NCBI GenBank assembly: GCA_001189495.1
Contig: CP012068.1
Location: 248,001-312,000, forward strand
Direction of reading: 5' to 3'
Origin: Eubacterium sulci ATCC 35585
GTDB lineage: Bacteria; Bacillota; Clostridia; Peptostreptococcales; Anaerovoracaceae
Length of the DNA: 64,000 nt
Position 1 is the first letter of the stretch, and each line of letters opens with the position of its first letter. Positions 44,664-55,478 of this stretch are shown here, in pieces. Under the pieces are notes generated by a model that worked only from the letters and a program-made list of their open reading frames with translations, had not been told where the DNA came from and did not search any database. Made by a program: the position numbers and the translations under genes.

Positions 44664-44969
44664 ATGCGCATCAAGAAAGATGATACAGTTATTGTCATCG
44701 CTGGTAAAGACAAGGGCGCGACAGGCAAGGTAAGCAAGGTGTTTCCTAAGCAGAACCGCGTAGTTGTTGAAGGCGTTAATGTACAGACAAAGCATCAGAA
44801 GCAGACACGTACAGCACCTGCAGAGATTAGACACGTTGAAGGTCCAATCGATGCATCAAATGTAATGTACTATGATACAAAAGCCAAGAAGGCTGTAAAG
44901 ATCGGTTATAAGGTTGACGGAGACAAGAAGGTCAGAGTCGACAGAAAAACTGGTAAAGAAATCGACTAA
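44664..44969 (+). CDS. rplX: 50S ribosomal protein L24
   Basis: 101 residues from ATG 44664 ([18 protein letters not shown]), a KOW-motif protein. An in-frame GTG at 44655 lies inside the AGGAGGTGAC ribosome binding site and is not used. [20 protein letters not shown] is typical. Confidence 0.97.
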   Translation: MRIKKDDTVIVIAGKDKGATGKVSKVFPKQNRVVVEGVNVQTKHQKQTRTAPAEIRHVEGPIDASNVMYYDTKAKKAVKIGYKVDGDKKVRVDRKTGKEID

Positions 44970-44986
44970 GAAAGGAGGAGAGCATA

Positions 44987-45529
44987 ATGACAGCAAGACT
45001 AAGAGAAACATATAAGAGTGATGTATTCACAGCACTTAAAGATAAGTTCAACTATGCAAATGTCAACGAAGTACCAAAGCTTGTAAAGATTACAATCAAC
45101 ATGGGACTTGGTGAAGCAAAAGAAAATTCAAAGATTATGGAATCTGCAATCCAGGAGCTAGCCCTAATCAGTGGACAGAGACCTGTTGTTACAAAGGCTA
45201 AGAAGTCAATCGCGAACTTCAAGGTTAGACAGGGAATGCCAGTTGGAGCAAAGGTTACACTTAGAGGCGACAACATGTACGTGTTCGCTGATAAGTTCTT
45301 CAACATCTCTCTTCCAAGAGTAAGAGACTTTAAGGGTGTAAGCAAGAACTCATTTGATGGACGTGGAAACTACTCCATGGGTATCAAAGAGCAGCTTATA
45401 TTCCCAGAAATCAACTATGATGATGTTGAAACTGTAAAGGGAATGAACATCGTATTCACAACAACGGCTAAGACAGATGAGGAAGCTGCAGCGCTTCTTG
45501 AACTTCTCGGAATGCCGTTTGAGAAGTAG
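44987..45529 (+). CDS. rplE: 50S ribosomal protein L5
   Basis: 180 residues: [40 protein letters not shown] and the C-terminal [17 protein letters not shown]. Binds 5S rRNA. Confidence 0.98.
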   Translation: MTARLRETYKSDVFTALKDKFNYANVNEVPKLVKITINMGLGEAKENSKIMESAIQELALISGQRPVVTKAKKSIANFKVRQGMPVGAKVTLRGDNMYVFADKFFNISLPRVRDFKGVSKNSFDGRGNYSMGIKEQLIFPEINYDDVETVKGMNIVFTTTAKTDEEAAALLELLGMPFEK

Positions 45530-45538
45530 GAGGTTATT

Positions 45539-45724
45539 ATGGCTAAGACAGCTCTTAAAGTCAAACAGCAGAGAAAGCCTAAATATTCAACACGTGCTTA
45601 CACAAGATGCAACATCTGTGGAAGACCACACTCAGTGTTGAAGAAATATGGAATATGCCGTATTTGTTTCAGAGAGCTTGCATACAAGGGAGAAATTCCT
45701 GGCGTAAAGAAAGCAAGCTGGTAA
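45539..45724 (+). CDS. rpsN: 30S ribosomal protein S14, zinc-binding type
   Basis: 61 residues, the short C+ form with two CxxC pairs (CNICGRPHS and CRICFRELA) that hold one zinc ion. Also named rpsZ. No zinc-free paralogue is in this window. Confidence 0.97.
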   Translation: MAKTALKVKQQRKPKYSTRAYTRCNICGRPHSVLKKYGICRICFRELAYKGEIPGVKKASW

Positions 45725-45742
45725 ACTGAGGCAAGAACTAAT

Positions 45743-45769
45743 GCACAAGTCCCAAGAGGGAAACTGTGC
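45743..45769 (+). promoter_or_regulatory. Hairpin upstream of rpsH
   Basis: GCACA (45743-45747) pairs with TGTGC (45765-45769), with an inner TCCC/GGGA stem separated by an internal loop, 22 bp before ATG of rpsH. A helix with an internal bulge is what S8 binds in 16S rRNA and in the E. coli spc mRNA, so S8 feedback is a possibility. Confidence 0.35.
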
Positions 45770-45790
45770 AAGAGGAAGGAGAATATTGTA

Positions 45791-46189
45791 ATGACAATGA
45801 CAGATCCAATCGCGGATATGCTGACAAGAATCAGAAATGCCAATACAGTAGGTCATGCGACTGTTGAAATTCCAGCATCAAACATGAAGAAATCAATTGC
45901 TGAAATTCTACTAAACGAAGGATTCATTGGCGGATTCGAAGTCATAGAAGACAACAAGCAGGGCGTAATCAAGGTACAGATGAAGTACGGCGCCGGCAAA
46001 GAAAAAGTTATCAACGGAATCAAGAAGATTTCAAAGCCAGGCCTTAAGGTTTATGCTAAGGCTAACGAGGTTCCAAGCGTTCTTGGCGGACTCGGTATCG
46101 CTATCATCTCAACATCAAAGGGAATCATCAGCGATAAGGAAGCTAGAAAGCTAGGCGTTGGCGGCGAAGTTATTTGCTATGTTTGGTAG
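45791..46189 (+). CDS. rpsH: 30S ribosomal protein S8
   Basis: 132 residues: [20 protein letters not shown] and the C-terminal [20 protein letters not shown] with GGEVICYVW ending. Standard length. Confidence 0.98.
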   Translation: MTMTDPIADMLTRIRNANTVGHATVEIPASNMKKSIAEILLNEGFIGGFEVIEDNKQGVIKVQMKYGAGKEKVINGIKKISKPGLKVYAKANEVPSVLGGLGIAIISTSKGIISDKEARKLGVGGEVICYVW

Positions 46190-46201
46190 GAGGTAAACAG
46201 T

Positions 46202-46744
46202 ATGTCAAGAATAGGAAAGAATCCTGTTGCACTCCCAGCCGGTGTAGAAGTTAAGGTTGATGACAATCATGTTATCACTGTAAAGGGACCGCTAGGTCAG
46301 CTACAGGAACAGCTAAGCGCAGATATTAATATCGAAGTGAAGGACAACGAGGTTGTCTTCACAAGAAATAGTGACCACAGAAGTCACAGAGAACAGCACG
46401 GTCTTGCAAGAGCACTTGTAAACAACATGGTTGAAGGTGTTACAAAGGGCTTCCAGAAGAAGCTTATCTTCAAGGGCGTAGGATACAAGGTTGAGAAGAA
46501 GGGTAAGGATTTGGTAATGAATCTTGGCTACTCTCATCCAGTAGTAATGACAGATCCTGATGGCATCGAAACCATTGCAGAGGACGTTACTACAGTAGTA
46601 GTTAAAGGTATAGACAAGGGTCTTGTAGGAAACTATTCGGCGAAGATCAGAGCGTGGAGAGAACCTGAACCATATAAGGGTAAGGGAATCAGATACGATG
46701 ATGAAGTTATCCGTCGTAAAGAAGGCAAGACAGGTTCTAAGTAA
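46202..46744 (+). CDS. rplF: 50S ribosomal protein L6
   Basis: 180 residues, two homologous domains: SRIGKNPVALPAGVEVKVDD start, GFQKKLIFKGVGYKVEKKGK, and EPYKGKGIRYDDEVIRRKEG at the end. Confidence 0.98.
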   Translation: MSRIGKNPVALPAGVEVKVDDNHVITVKGPLGQLQEQLSADINIEVKDNEVVFTRNSDHRSHREQHGLARALVNNMVEGVTKGFQKKLIFKGVGYKVEKKGKDLVMNLGYSHPVVMTDPDGIETIAEDVTTVVVKGIDKGLVGNYSAKIRAWREPEPYKGKGIRYDDEVIRRKEGKTGSK

Positions 46745-46761
46745 GAAAGGAGTGAAGTAGA

Positions 46762-47127
46762 ATGGCACAGATGAGCAGAAATGACAGACGTGTTAAAAGA
46801 CACGCACGCGTCAGAAAAAATTTAACCGGAACTCCTGAAAGACCAAGACTTTGCGTTTTTAGATCAAACAAGAATATCTCTTGCCAGATTATTGATGATG
46901 TTAACAAGGTAACACTTGTATCAGCATCTTCACTTGACAAGGATATTGCTTCTGAAATCGGATATGGTGGCAACAAAGAGGCTGCTAAAAAAGTTGGTGA
47001 AGCAGTAGCTAAGAAGGCTGTAGCTAAGGGTATAGAAGTTGTTTCTTTTGACAGAAGCGGATTCCTATATCACGGCAGAGTCAAAGAACTAGCTGAGGGT
47101 GCCCGCGAAGGCGGACTGAAATTCTAA
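46762..47127 (+). CDS. rplR: 50S ribosomal protein L18
   Basis: 121 residues: [20 protein letters not shown], then [19 protein letters not shown] and [20 protein letters not shown]. Binds 5S rRNA together with L5. Confidence 0.98.
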   Translation: MAQMSRNDRRVKRHARVRKNLTGTPERPRLCVFRSNKNISCQIIDDVNKVTLVSASSLDKDIASEIGYGGNKEAAKKVGEAVAKKAVAKGIEVVSFDRSGFLYHGRVKELAEGAREGGLKF

Positions 47128-47143
47128 CGGAGGAGGAAAAATA

Positions 47144-47647
47144 ATGCGTAACACTATTGATGCATCAAAGCTCGAGTTAACAGAAAGCATCGTTAATATC
47201 AGACGTGTTGCTAAGACTGTTAAGGGCGGCAGAAATATGAGATTCAGCGTTACCGTTGTTGTAGGCGACAAAGCAGGTCATGTCGGCGTAGGACTCGGAA
47301 AAGCGCAGGAAATTCCTGAAGCCGTAAGAAAAGCTACAGAAGATGCTAAGAAGAAACTAATATATGTTCCAATCGTAGGAACAACGATACCACACAGAAA
47401 CCTAGGTATCTTTGGAGCAGGCAGAGTACTAATCATGCCAGCTGCACAGGGTACTGGAGTTATCGCTGGTTCATCAGTAAGAACAGTACTAGAGTCAGCT
47501 GGTATTCAGGACGTAAGAGCTAAGTCACTTGGCTCAAGTAACACAGGAAACATGGCTCTTGCAACACTCGAAGGTCTTAAGGGAATGCTTACAGTTGAGA
47601 AGGTTGCAAAGCTAAGAGGCAAGACGCCTGAAGAAATATTGGGTTAG
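47144..47647 (+). CDS. rpsE: 30S ribosomal protein S5
   Basis: 167 residues: [40 protein letters not shown] and [20 protein letters not shown]. Typical length and position. Confidence 0.98.
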   Translation: MRNTIDASKLELTESIVNIRRVAKTVKGGRNMRFSVTVVVGDKAGHVGVGLGKAQEIPEAVRKATEDAKKKLIYVPIVGTTIPHRNLGIFGAGRVLIMPAAQGTGVIAGSSVRTVLESAGIQDVRAKSLGSSNTGNMALATLEGLKGMLTVEKVAKLRGKTPEEILG

Positions 47648-47658
47648 GAGGCAGCGAA

Positions 47659-47841
47659 ATGGCAAAAATGTTGAAAATTACTTTAACAAAGAGTACTATT
47701 GGCGCTATTCCTAAGCACAAGAAGGTTGTAAAGGCCTTAGGACTTAGAAAATTGCATCATTCAGTCGAATTGGCAGATACACCTCAGACTCGTGGTGCTA
47801 TCGCAAAAGTAACTCATCTTGTTACTGTCGAAGAACTGTAG
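47659..47841 (+). CDS. rpmD: 50S ribosomal protein L30
   Basis: 60 residues: KITLTKSTIGAIPKHKKVVK, ALGLRKLHHSVELADTPQTRG. The short bacterial form. Confidence 0.96.
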   Translation: MAKMLKITLTKSTIGAIPKHKKVVKALGLRKLHHSVELADTPQTRGAIAKVTHLVTVEEL

Positions 47842-47859
47842 GATAGGAGGTGCAAGCTA

Positions 47860-48300
47860 ATGAAACTGCATGAACTAAAAGCTCCTGCTGGCTCAACACA
47901 CAGCCGCAAGAGAAAGGGCAGAGGTACTGCTACTGGACAGGGTAAGACTGCTGGTAGAGGTATGAACGGTCAGAATTCAAGAAGTGGTGGCGGAGTTAGA
48001 CTCGGATTCGAGGGTGGACAGATGCCACTATATAGAAGATTGCCAAAGAGAGGCTTCAACAATAAGTGGGCGAAGGAATACGCTACAGTTAATGTTGGTG
48101 ACCTCAACAGATTTGAGGCAAACACTGAGGTTACTCCAGAGCTTCTAAGAGAAGTTGGACTTGTTAAGCAGGTTATTGACGGAGTTAAGATTCTTGGTGA
48201 TGGTGAGCTCGATAGAGCACTCACAGTAAAGGCAGTTAAGTTCACAAAGACTGCTGCTGAAAAAATCAACGCTGCTGGAGGAAAGGCAGAGGTGATCTGA
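47860..48300 (+). CDS. rplO: 50S ribosomal protein L15
   Basis: 146 residues with the Gly/Arg-rich N-terminus ([40 protein letters not shown]) and [11 protein letters not shown]. Immediately before secY (1-bp gap), as in nearly all bacteria. Confidence 0.98.
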   Translation: MKLHELKAPAGSTHSRKRKGRGTATGQGKTAGRGMNGQNSRSGGGVRLGFEGGQMPLYRRLPKRGFNNKWAKEYATVNVGDLNRFEANTEVTPELLREVGLVKQVIDGVKILGDGELDRALTVKAVKFTKTAAEKINAAGGKAEVI

Positions 48301-48301
48301 T

Positions 48302-49585
48302 ATGGATATGCTAAAGACCGTAAAGCAGGCAATTAAAGTTCCGGAAATGAGAGCTAAGATTATCTTTACTGTCATGATGTTAGTCATCTTTTGTGTTGGC
48401 TCACACATACCAGTTCCAGGAATCGATAGAACTCAGCTAGCGAGCATGTTCAAGAATCAGGGCGGACTATTCGACCTGTTCGACTTGTTCTCCGGAGGAT
48501 CTTTCAGTAACTTTACTATCTTCGCATTAAGTATCACACCATATGTAACAGCCTCCATCATAGTACAGCTACTAACAGTAGCATTTCCGTACTTTGAAAG
48601 GCTAGCAAAAGAGGGCAACGAGGGACGCAAGAAGATGGCGACAATAACTCGCTACATGACTGTGGGCCTCGCTCTCATCCAAGCGTTCGGATTGACCATC
48701 GGTCTATTCAGACGTGCGGTAGTTGACCAGACATGGTTCAGCTTAGTAGTAATAATATTAGTGCTAACAGCAGGAACAGCCTTCCTGATGTGGCTTGGAG
48801 AGCAGATTAACGAAAACGGTATTGGAAACGGAATCTCAATTCTGATCTTTGCTGGAATCGTTGCGAGAATCCCTTCAGATGTTCGCAGTATCGCTCTTCA
48901 GTATAAGGAAGGCGCTATAAACATCATCACACTAATCCTATTCATCGCATTTGCACTGCTTGTAGTTGTAGGAGTAATCTTTATCCAGCAGGGTACAAGA
49001 AGAATCCCAGTACAGTATGCAAAGCGTGTAGTAGGTAGAAAGATGTACGGCGGTCAGTCAACACATATTCCGCTAAAGGTAAACCAGGCAGGTGTTATTC
49101 CTGTAATTTTCGCAGTATCACTGCTGCAATTTCCACTTACAATTACCTACTTCCTAAAGTCGGATTCAGGCTTCACTGCATTCGTAACGAAGTGGCTATC
49201 ACCAAGTGGAAGTCCTGGTGTATGGGTGTACGCTATATTCAATATCATTTTGATCATAGCATTTAACTATTTCTATACAACAATAAGCTTTAACCCAATC
49301 GAAGTTGCACAGAACATGAAATCAAACGGTGGTTTCATTCCGGGCATTAGACCTGGTAAGGCTACAATTGAGTATCTTGCGAAAGTGATGGGTAGAATTT
49401 CTATAGTAGGAGCACTGTTCCTTGCTATAATAGCTACATTGCCAACGCTGATCAGCCAGTATACCGGTCTAAACATTCGTTTTGGCGGAACCTCGCTACT
49501 AATCGTAGTCGGAGTTGCAATAGATGTAATGAGACAGTTAGAAAATCAGATGGTAATGAGGAATTACAAAGGATTCCTTAAATAG
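48302..49585 (+). CDS. secY: Protein translocase subunit SecY
   Basis: 427 residues with ten membrane helices, forming the Sec channel with SecE and SecG. Features: IPVPGIDRTQLASMF, the plug/TM2 region FSNFTIFALSITPYVTASII, the cytosolic C5 loop with the conserved Arg near GGFIPGIRPGKATIEYL, and the basic RRIPVQYAKRVVGRKMYGGQ loop. Starts one base after the rplO stop and is coupled to it. Confidence 0.98.
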   Translation: MDMLKTVKQAIKVPEMRAKIIFTVMMLVIFCVGSHIPVPGIDRTQLASMFKNQGGLFDLFDLFSGGSFSNFTIFALSITPYVTASIIVQLLTVAFPYFERLAKEGNEGRKKMATITRYMTVGLALIQAFGLTIGLFRRAVVDQTWFSLVVIILVLTAGTAFLMWLGEQINENGIGNGISILIFAGIVARIPSDVRSIALQYKEGAINIITLILFIAFALLVVVGVIFIQQGTRRIPVQYAKRVVGRKMYGGQSTHIPLKVNQAGVIPVIFAVSLLQFPLTITYFLKSDSGFTAFVTKWLSPSGSPGVWVYAIFNIILIIAFNYFYTTISFNPIEVAQNMKSNGGFIPGIRPGKATIEYLAKVMGRISIVGALFLAIIATLPTLISQYTGLNIRFGGTSLLIVVGVAIDVMRQLENQMVMRNYKGFLK

Positions 49586-49599
49586 AAGGAGTTAGAAAA

Positions 49600-50247
49600 T
49601 TGCTGAGAACAATTCTATTAGGGCCTCCAGGCGCAGGAAAGGGAACTCAGGCAGTACGCATTGTTGAAAAGTATGGAATTCCACACATTTCAACGGGTGA
49701 CATCTTCCGCGACAATATTAAGAGGCAAACTGAGCTCGGTAAGAAAGCTCAAGAATACATGAATAAAGGCGAACTTGTTCCAGACGATTTAGTAATTGAA
49801 ATCGCCACGGACAGATTGCTGAGAGACGACTGCAAGAAGGGCTTCCTTCTTGACGGTTTTCCTCGCACGGTTTATCAGGCAGAAAAGCTTGATGAATTCA
49901 TGCAGGCACACGGTGGAAAGATTGATCACGTTATCAATCTAGAGGTAGACGATGATTTGCTCATCTTCAGACTCACAGGAAGACGTGTTTGCAAGCAGTG
50001 CGGAGCAAGCTTCCACGTAGTCAACATCCCGCCAAAGGTAGAAGGAATCTGCGATAGATGCGGAGGAGAGCTAGTGCAGAGAGCTGACGATACGGAGGAG
50101 ACGGTAAAGAACAGAATTACCGTTTACAAAGAACAGACTATGCCGCTTATTGATTATTACACAAAGGCTAACAACATTACTACGCTAGATGGCTCAACAC
50201 CTCTTGATCAGTGTTTTGCTGAAATTGTAGAAGTTCTAGGTGAATAG
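49600..50247 (+). CDS. adk: Adenylate kinase
   Basis: 215 residues starting at TTG 49600 (MLRTILLGPPGAGKGT), with an AGAAGGAG site. Walker A GPPGAGKGT, DGFPRT, and the LID domain carry the zinc-binding four-cysteine form: CKQCGASFH and CDRCGGEL. Converts ATP + AMP to 2 ADP. The secY-adk-map order is a hallmark of Firmicutes. Confidence 0.97.
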   Translation: MLRTILLGPPGAGKGTQAVRIVEKYGIPHISTGDIFRDNIKRQTELGKKAQEYMNKGELVPDDLVIEIATDRLLRDDCKKGFLLDGFPRTVYQAEKLDEFMQAHGGKIDHVINLEVDDDLLIFRLTGRRVCKQCGASFHVVNIPPKVEGICDRCGGELVQRADDTEETVKNRITVYKEQTMPLIDYYTKANNITTLDGSTPLDQCFAEIVEVLGE

Positions 50248-50249
50248 TC

Positions 50250-51011
50250 ATGATAGTAATCAAATCCAAAGAAGAAATTGAATTGTTGCGTGTTCCTTGC
50301 AAGGTTACAGGCGAGCTACTAAACAAGCTTGCTGGGTTCATAAAGCCGGGAATAAGCACATGGGAAATCGATAACTTCTGTGCCGAATTTATAAAGCAGC
50401 ACGGAATGACACCGACCTTCAAGGGTTACGGTGGATTCCCGGGAAATGTGTGCGTATCGCTCAACGAAGAGATTGTGCACGGAATTCCGGATCGCGAGAG
50501 AATTCTTCAAGAGGGTGACATAGTCAGCATCGATGTTGGCGCGACATACAAAGGATATACAAGCGATGCCGCAAGAACATATCCTGTAGGCAAAATCAGC
50601 GAGGAAGCACAGCGTCTTATAGATGCGACAAGAGATAGCTTCTTTGCGGGAATAGAGTTTGCCAAGGTAGGAAACCGACTTTCAGACATTTCGCATGCAG
50701 TGCAGGCGAAGGCCGAGAGGGAAGGGTTTTCAGTAATCCGAGACTTTGTTGGACACGGAGTCGGAAGAGAATTGCATGAGGATCCACAGATACCTAACTA
50801 CGGAAAGGCTGGACGTGGTCCAAGACTTGTAGAAGGTATGGTCCTAGCAATTGAACCGATGGTAGCGGTCGGAACATACGAAACAGAAACACTGTTGAAT
50901 AATTGGACGGCAGTAACTGCTGACGGAAAGCTTTCAGCTCATTACGAAAACACGGTAGCAATTACTGAGAATGGGCCGGAAGTGCTAACTTTAGTCGAAG
51001 AAGAGGTGTAG
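50250..51011 (+). CDS. map: Methionine aminopeptidase, type I
   Basis: 253 residues. Dimetal ligands are recognisable in [19 protein letters not shown] (two Asp), [12 protein letters not shown] (His), AIEPMV (Glu) and YENTVAIT (Glu). It removes the N-terminal Met from new proteins. Starts 2 bp after adk; no N-terminal zinc finger. Confidence 0.97.
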   Translation: MIVIKSKEEIELLRVPCKVTGELLNKLAGFIKPGISTWEIDNFCAEFIKQHGMTPTFKGYGGFPGNVCVSLNEEIVHGIPDRERILQEGDIVSIDVGATYKGYTSDAARTYPVGKISEEAQRLIDATRDSFFAGIEFAKVGNRLSDISHAVQAKAEREGFSVIRDFVGHGVGRELHEDPQIPNYGKAGRGPRLVEGMVLAIEPMVAVGTYETETLLNNWTAVTADGKLSAHYENTVAITENGPEVLTLVEEEV

Positions 51012-51016
51012 AGGAT

Positions 51017-51399
<383 letters not shown>

Positions 51400-51519
51400 A
51401 TAAAAGTTAATAATTGGGTAGCGAGACCGGGCCGCTATCTGTAAAAATTTATTTATTGTACATCGCCTGTCTATATCACCCCCGGCAAGGTGACGGAAGA
51501 TAGGAGAAGGAGGAAACGT

Positions 51520-51888
51520 ATGGCTCGTATAGCCGGTGTAGACTTACCAAGAGAAAAAAGGGTAGAAATCGGTCTAACCTATATCTATGGTATCGGAAAG
51601 CATACAGCTAAAGACATTCTTGCAAAGGCTGAAATCAATCCAGATACTAGAGTCAAAGATCTGACCGAAGATGAAGCTGGTAGAATCAGAAAAATCATCG
51701 AAGCAGATTATGCAGTAGAAGGTGACCTAAGAAGAGAGGTGTCTCTAAACATTAAGAGACTCATGGAAATCGGAAGCTACAGAGGAATCAGACACAGAAG
51801 AGGACTCCCTGTTAGAGGTCAGAAAACAAAAACTAATGCTAGAACGCGTAAGGGTCCTAAGAGGACTGTAAGCAGAAAGAAAAAGTAA
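51520..51888 (+). CDS. rpsM: 30S ribosomal protein S13
   Basis: 122 residues from ATG 51520 ([20 protein letters not shown]), chosen over an upstream in-frame start by its GAAGGAGGAA site. Helix-two-turn-helix, and the basic C-terminal tail ([20 protein letters not shown]). The 120-bp spacer after rpmJ has a GGTAGCG/CGCTATC hairpin near 51418-51440. Confidence 0.98.
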   Translation: MARIAGVDLPREKRVEIGLTYIYGIGKHTAKDILAKAEINPDTRVKDLTEDEAGRIRKIIEADYAVEGDLRREVSLNIKRLMEIGSYRGIRHRRGLPVRGQKTKTNARTRKGPKRTVSRKKK

Positions 51889-51905
51889 GAAGGAGGTAGG
51901 ATAAA

Positions 51906-52304
51906 ATGGCTAAAGCTGTAAAGAAAACAGTAAGAAAAAAGAGAAAAGACCGTAAGCACGTTGAAAAAGGCCAGGCTCATATCCAGTCCACCTTTAACAA
52001 TACTTTGGTGACACTTACAGATATGGACGGAAACGCTCTGTCATGGTCAAGCGCAGGATCACTTGGATTTAAGGGTTCAAGAAAATCAACACCGTTTGCA
52101 GCACAGAGTGCAGCTGAGACTGCAACAAAGGCAGCTCTTGAGCACGGACTTAAGACTGTTGAAGTTTACGTTAAGGGACCAGGCGCAGGTAGAGAAGCTG
52201 CTATTAGAGCACTCCAGGCTGCTGGTCTTGAGATCACATTGATCAAAGATATTACACCTATTCCTCATAACGGTTGCAGACCGCCAAAGAGAAGAAGAGT
52301 ATAG
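51906..52304 (+). CDS. rpsK: 30S ribosomal protein S11
   Basis: 132 residues: [40 protein letters not shown] and the C-terminal [15 protein letters not shown]. Standard. Confidence 0.98.
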   Translation: MAKAVKKTVRKKRKDRKHVEKGQAHIQSTFNNTLVTLTDMDGNALSWSSAGSLGFKGSRKSTPFAAQSAAETATKAALEHGLKTVEVYVKGPGAGREAAIRALQAAGLEITLIKDITPIPHNGCRPPKRRRV

Positions 52305-52325
52305 CAGAAGGGAGGAGCAAAGAAA

Positions 52326-52913
52326 ATGGCAGTAAATAAAGACCCGATCCTAAAGAGATGTAGATCTCTTCAGTTGGATCCAAGCCACATGGGTATCTAC
52401 AAAGAATCCAATAGAAAGCCTCAGCAGAGTTTCAAGAAGATGAGTGAATATGGACTTCAGCTTCGTGAAAAGCAGAGAGCAAAGTTTATCTACGGAGTTC
52501 AGGAAAGACAGTTCAGAACAGCATTCAAGAAGGCTGCATCAAAGAAGGGTATCACAGGTGAAAACCTTCTTATCATGCTAGAAGAAAGACTTGATAACGT
52601 TGTTTTCAGAATGGGACTTGCTACAACACGTAGAGAAGCAAGACAGCTTGTAGTTCACAGCCACTTTACAGTAAACGGTAAGAAGGTAAACATTCCTTCA
52701 TACATCGTAAAGGCTGGAGACGTAATCAAGGTAAAGGAAAAGAGCCAGAGCTCTCCTAAGTTTAAGGAAATCAAAGAGATGCAGGTTGGTGTTCCAGCTT
52801 GGCTTTCAGTAGATAGAGACAAGCTAGAGGGTAAAGTTCTAGCTGATCCAACTAGAGATCAGATTGACACACCTATCGAAGAGCGTTTAATCGTCGAGTT
52901 GTACTCCAAATAA
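52326..52913 (+). CDS. rpsD: 30S ribosomal protein S4
   Basis: 195 residues. The S4 RNA-binding domain is present ([34 protein letters not shown]). The N-terminus ([19 protein letters not shown]) lacks the zinc-binding Cys cluster, so it is the C- form. In many bacteria S4 regulates the alpha operon. Confidence 0.97.
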   Translation: MAVNKDPILKRCRSLQLDPSHMGIYKESNRKPQQSFKKMSEYGLQLREKQRAKFIYGVQERQFRTAFKKAASKKGITGENLLIMLEERLDNVVFRMGLATTRREARQLVVHSHFTVNGKKVNIPSYIVKAGDVIKVKEKSQSSPKFKEIKEMQVGVPAWLSVDRDKLEGKVLADPTRDQIDTPIEERLIVELYSK

Positions 52914-52966
52914 TAGAAACTATATTACAGTCGCTATTATTGATTGGATGAAAAGGAGGGTTTTCA

Positions 52967-53911
52967 ATGATAGAAATCGAAAAACCGACAATATCAAAGA
53001 CAGTCAGCGAGGATGGTACATACGGCAAATTCGTTGTTGAACCTCTAGAAAGAGGATACGGAATAACACTTGGAAACAGCATGAGAAGAATTCTTCTCAG
53101 CTCACTTCCAGGCGCAGCTGTAACATCGATTAAAATCGATGGAATTCTACACGAGTTTTCGACGATTCCAGGCGTCAAAGAAGATGTTACTGAAATCATA
53201 CTCAACCTCAAGAAGCTGGCATTAAGGCTAAGCGGTGATGACAGCAAGCGTGTGATTATAAATGCAGTTGGACCTAAGGAGGTTACAGCAGCAGACATAA
53301 TCGGAGATTCAGAGCTAGAGATATTTAACCCTGAATTGCACATTGCTACACTCGAAGAAAATGCTACTTTGGTTATGGAAATAAACCTTGCTAGAGGCAG
53401 AGGTTATGTTCCAGCAGAGCAGAATAAGGATGAGAGCACACCGATTTCAGTGATTCCGGTTGACTCAATTTTTACTCCGGTAAGAAGAGTAAACTACACA
53501 GTAGAGAATACAAGAGTAGGGCAGGTTACAGACTTTGATAGACTTATCCTAGAGATTTGGACAGATGGTTCAATCTCACCAGAGGAAGGTGTATCAATAG
53601 GTGCAAAGATTATGCAGGAGCACCTCAATTTGTTCGTAAAGCTTGATGATGCTGCAGATGATCTTGAAATCATGGTAGAGAAGGAAGAAGATCAGAAGGA
53701 AAAAGCTTTGGAGATGACTATCGAAGAGCTTGAGCTTTCAGTTCGTTCGTTCAACTGCCTAAAGAGAGCATCGATCAATACTGTTGAAGAGTTGACAGCT
53801 CGTACCGAAGAAGAGATGATGAAAGTCAGAAATCTCGGTAAGAAGTCACTCGACGAAGTTAAAGCAAAATTAGCTGAGCTTGGACTTTCACTTAGACCAA
53901 GCGAAGAATAG
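52967..53911 (+). CDS. rpoA: RNA polymerase alpha subunit
   Basis: 314 residues. N-terminal assembly domain ([40 protein letters not shown]) and C-terminal alpha-CTD ([40 protein letters not shown]) that contacts UP elements and activators. Confidence 0.98.
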   Translation: MIEIEKPTISKTVSEDGTYGKFVVEPLERGYGITLGNSMRRILLSSLPGAAVTSIKIDGILHEFSTIPGVKEDVTEIILNLKKLALRLSGDDSKRVIINAVGPKEVTAADIIGDSELEIFNPELHIATLEENATLVMEINLARGRGYVPAEQNKDESTPISVIPVDSIFTPVRRVNYTVENTRVGQVTDFDRLILEIWTDGSISPEEGVSIGAKIMQEHLNLFVKLDDAADDLEIMVEKEEDQKEKALEMTIEELELSVRSFNCLKRASINTVEELTARTEEEMMKVRNLGKKSLDEVKAKLAELGLSLRPSEE

Positions 53912-53935
53912 AAAGAATTATAAGGAGAGAAGGAT

Positions 53936-54277
53936 ATGCCAGGATATAGAAAACTAGGCAGGCCTACAGCTCACAGAAAAGCAATGCTGAGAAACCTTGT
54001 AACTGATCTACTCAGAGAAGGCAGAATTCAGACAACTGATTGTAGAGCTAAGGAAGCCAGAAAAACTGCTGAAAAGCTTATCACTTTGGCAAAGACTGAC
54101 AATCTTCATAACAGAAGACAGGCTTTGGCATATATATTTGACGAAACAGTAGTCAATAATCTTTTCGAAGAGATCGCACCTAAGTACGCTGAGCGTAACG
54201 GTGGATACACAAGAATCCTAAAGCTAGGACCTCGCCGTGGCGATGGTGCTGAAGTAGTTTTCTTGGAGCTCGTATAA
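53936..54277 (+). CDS. rplQ: 50S ribosomal protein L17
   Basis: 113 residues: [20 protein letters not shown] and [20 protein letters not shown]. Last gene of the ribosomal protein superoperon; the terminator follows. Confidence 0.98.
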   Translation: MPGYRKLGRPTAHRKAMLRNLVTDLLREGRIQTTDCRAKEARKTAEKLITLAKTDNLHNRRQALAYIFDETVVNNLFEEIAPKYAERNGGYTRILKLGPRRGDGAEVVFLELV

Positions 54278-54288
54278 GATAATAAATA

Positions 54289-54317
54289 GAGCAGGAACTT
54301 GTGTCCCTGCTCTTTTT
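54289..54317 (+). terminator. Terminator of the ribosomal protein superoperon
   Basis: GAGCAGG (54289-54295) pairs with CCTGCTC (54306-54312), then five T. Confidence 0.9.
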
Positions 54318-54337
54318 ATATGCTTAATTAAATATAG

Positions 54338-54703
54338 TTATGCTTTCCTTCTGTAATGCAATACCACAAAGGCAAGCACGAAAATTCCAATTCCTCCAAT
54401 TACGTCTATCACTATTGTAATTGGCAAAAGTACCCCTGAGACGAGATAATCAAAGCTATCATACAAAGCCTTAGAAGTATCCAAAAAGAGGACACAAACC
54501 GCTAATAAAAGCGTTGAGGCCATAGCTAGAAAGGCGTTTGTTATAGCAAGTATTGGCGATGCTGGGTTAAAAGACCTTGCCTTCTTACTAGCGACAATAA
54601 TGCAGACAAAATTCAATGCGGAGACAATAAGAATTAAAATATAGATCATTAAAATAGTTTTTTGATGATCAGTTGCAAATTGCATTAGGGGTTTTAAATC
54701 CAT
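54338..54703 (-). CDS. Hypothetical membrane protein (121 aa)
   Basis: Three or four predicted membrane helices (ILMIYILILIVSALNFVCII, AITNAFLAMASTLLLAVCVLFL, LLPITIVIDVIGGIGIFVLAFVV) and a basic C-terminus (HYRRKA). No recognised family. ATG has a GAAAGGAG site. Single gene, convergent with rplQ. Confidence 0.7.
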   Translation of the reverse strand: MDLKPLMQFATDHQKTILMIYILILIVSALNFVCIIVASKKARSFNPASPILAITNAFLAMASTLLLAVCVLFLDTSKALYDSFDYLVSGVLLPITIVIDVIGGIGIFVLAFVVLHYRRKA

Positions 54704-54853
54704 GACCGACTCCTTTCAATTATTGTTACATGTATTTTATCGAGATTGATATATGTAGTAGGCATTTCTAATATAACATATAAATTTTACGAATTCAATC
54801 ATTAACAGAAAAAAATGAAATAACAGAAAACGAGTAGTCGTATTTGCCCGTAT

Positions 54854-54882
54854 AAAAAAACGAGTGTGAATCCACACTCGTT
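54854..54882 (-). terminator. Terminator of ahpC
   Basis: 10-bp stem AACGAGTGTG/CACACTCGTT (54859-54882), followed on the minus strand by a T-run (A-run at 54854-54860). Confidence 0.85.
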
Positions 54883-54894
54883 TAAAAGCATCTT

Positions 54895-55458
54895 CTAGAG
54901 CTTACCTACTAGGTCGATTCCAGGTTTTAGTGTCTTTGCTCCTGGTCTCCATCTAGCTGGGCAAACCTCATCTCCATGTTCAGCAACGAACTGGCAAGCC
55001 TGAAGCTTACGTAGAAGCTCTTCGGCATTTCTTCCAACGTTTCCTGCATTAACCTCATAGGAAACAATTTTTCCCTGAGGGTTGATGATGAATGTTCCTC
55101 TCTCAGAAATTCCATCTGCTTCGATGAATACATCAAAGTCCTTTGCTAGTGCATGAGTTGGATCGCCAAGCATTGGGTATGTTAGCTCTTTGATTAGCTC
55201 AGAGCTATCGTGCCAAGCCTTGTGAACAAAGTGAGTGTCACATGAAACTGCATATACTTCGCAGCCAGCGCTCTTGAATTCCTCATACTTGTCCTGTAGG
55301 TCTGAAAGCTCTGTTGGGCAAACAAAAGTAAAATCAGCAGGATAGAAGAAGAAAACACTCCACTTTCCTAGAATATCTTCCTTTTTGTATTCTTTGAATT
55401 CATTATTGTAATAACCATTAACCTTAAAATCGGAAACTTCCTTGTTAATTAATGACAT
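54895..55458 (-). CDS. ahpC: Peroxiredoxin AhpC
   Basis: 187 residues from ATG 55458 (MSLINKEVSDFKVNGYYNNE), which has an AAAAAGGAGA site; upstream in-frame ATG codons lie in the leader. Typical 2-Cys peroxiredoxin: peroxidatic Cys47 in DFTFVCPTE, resolving Cys166 in DEVCPARW, with the GDPTHALAKDF and RGTFIINPQG segments. Reduces H2O2 and organic peroxides. Its usual partner ahpF is not adjacent, so another reductant is used or the gene is elsewhere. Three dyads lie in its 5' region. Confidence 0.96.
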   Translation of the reverse strand: MSLINKEVSDFKVNGYYNNEFKEYKKEDILGKWSVFFFYPADFTFVCPTELSDLQDKYEEFKSAGCEVYAVSCDTHFVHKAWHDSSELIKELTYPMLGDPTHALAKDFDVFIEADGISERGTFIINPQGKIVSYEVNAGNVGRNAEELLRKLQACQFVAEHGDEVCPARWRPGAKTLKPGIDLVGKL

Positions 55459-55478
55459 CTTTTTTCTCCTTTTTTCAT

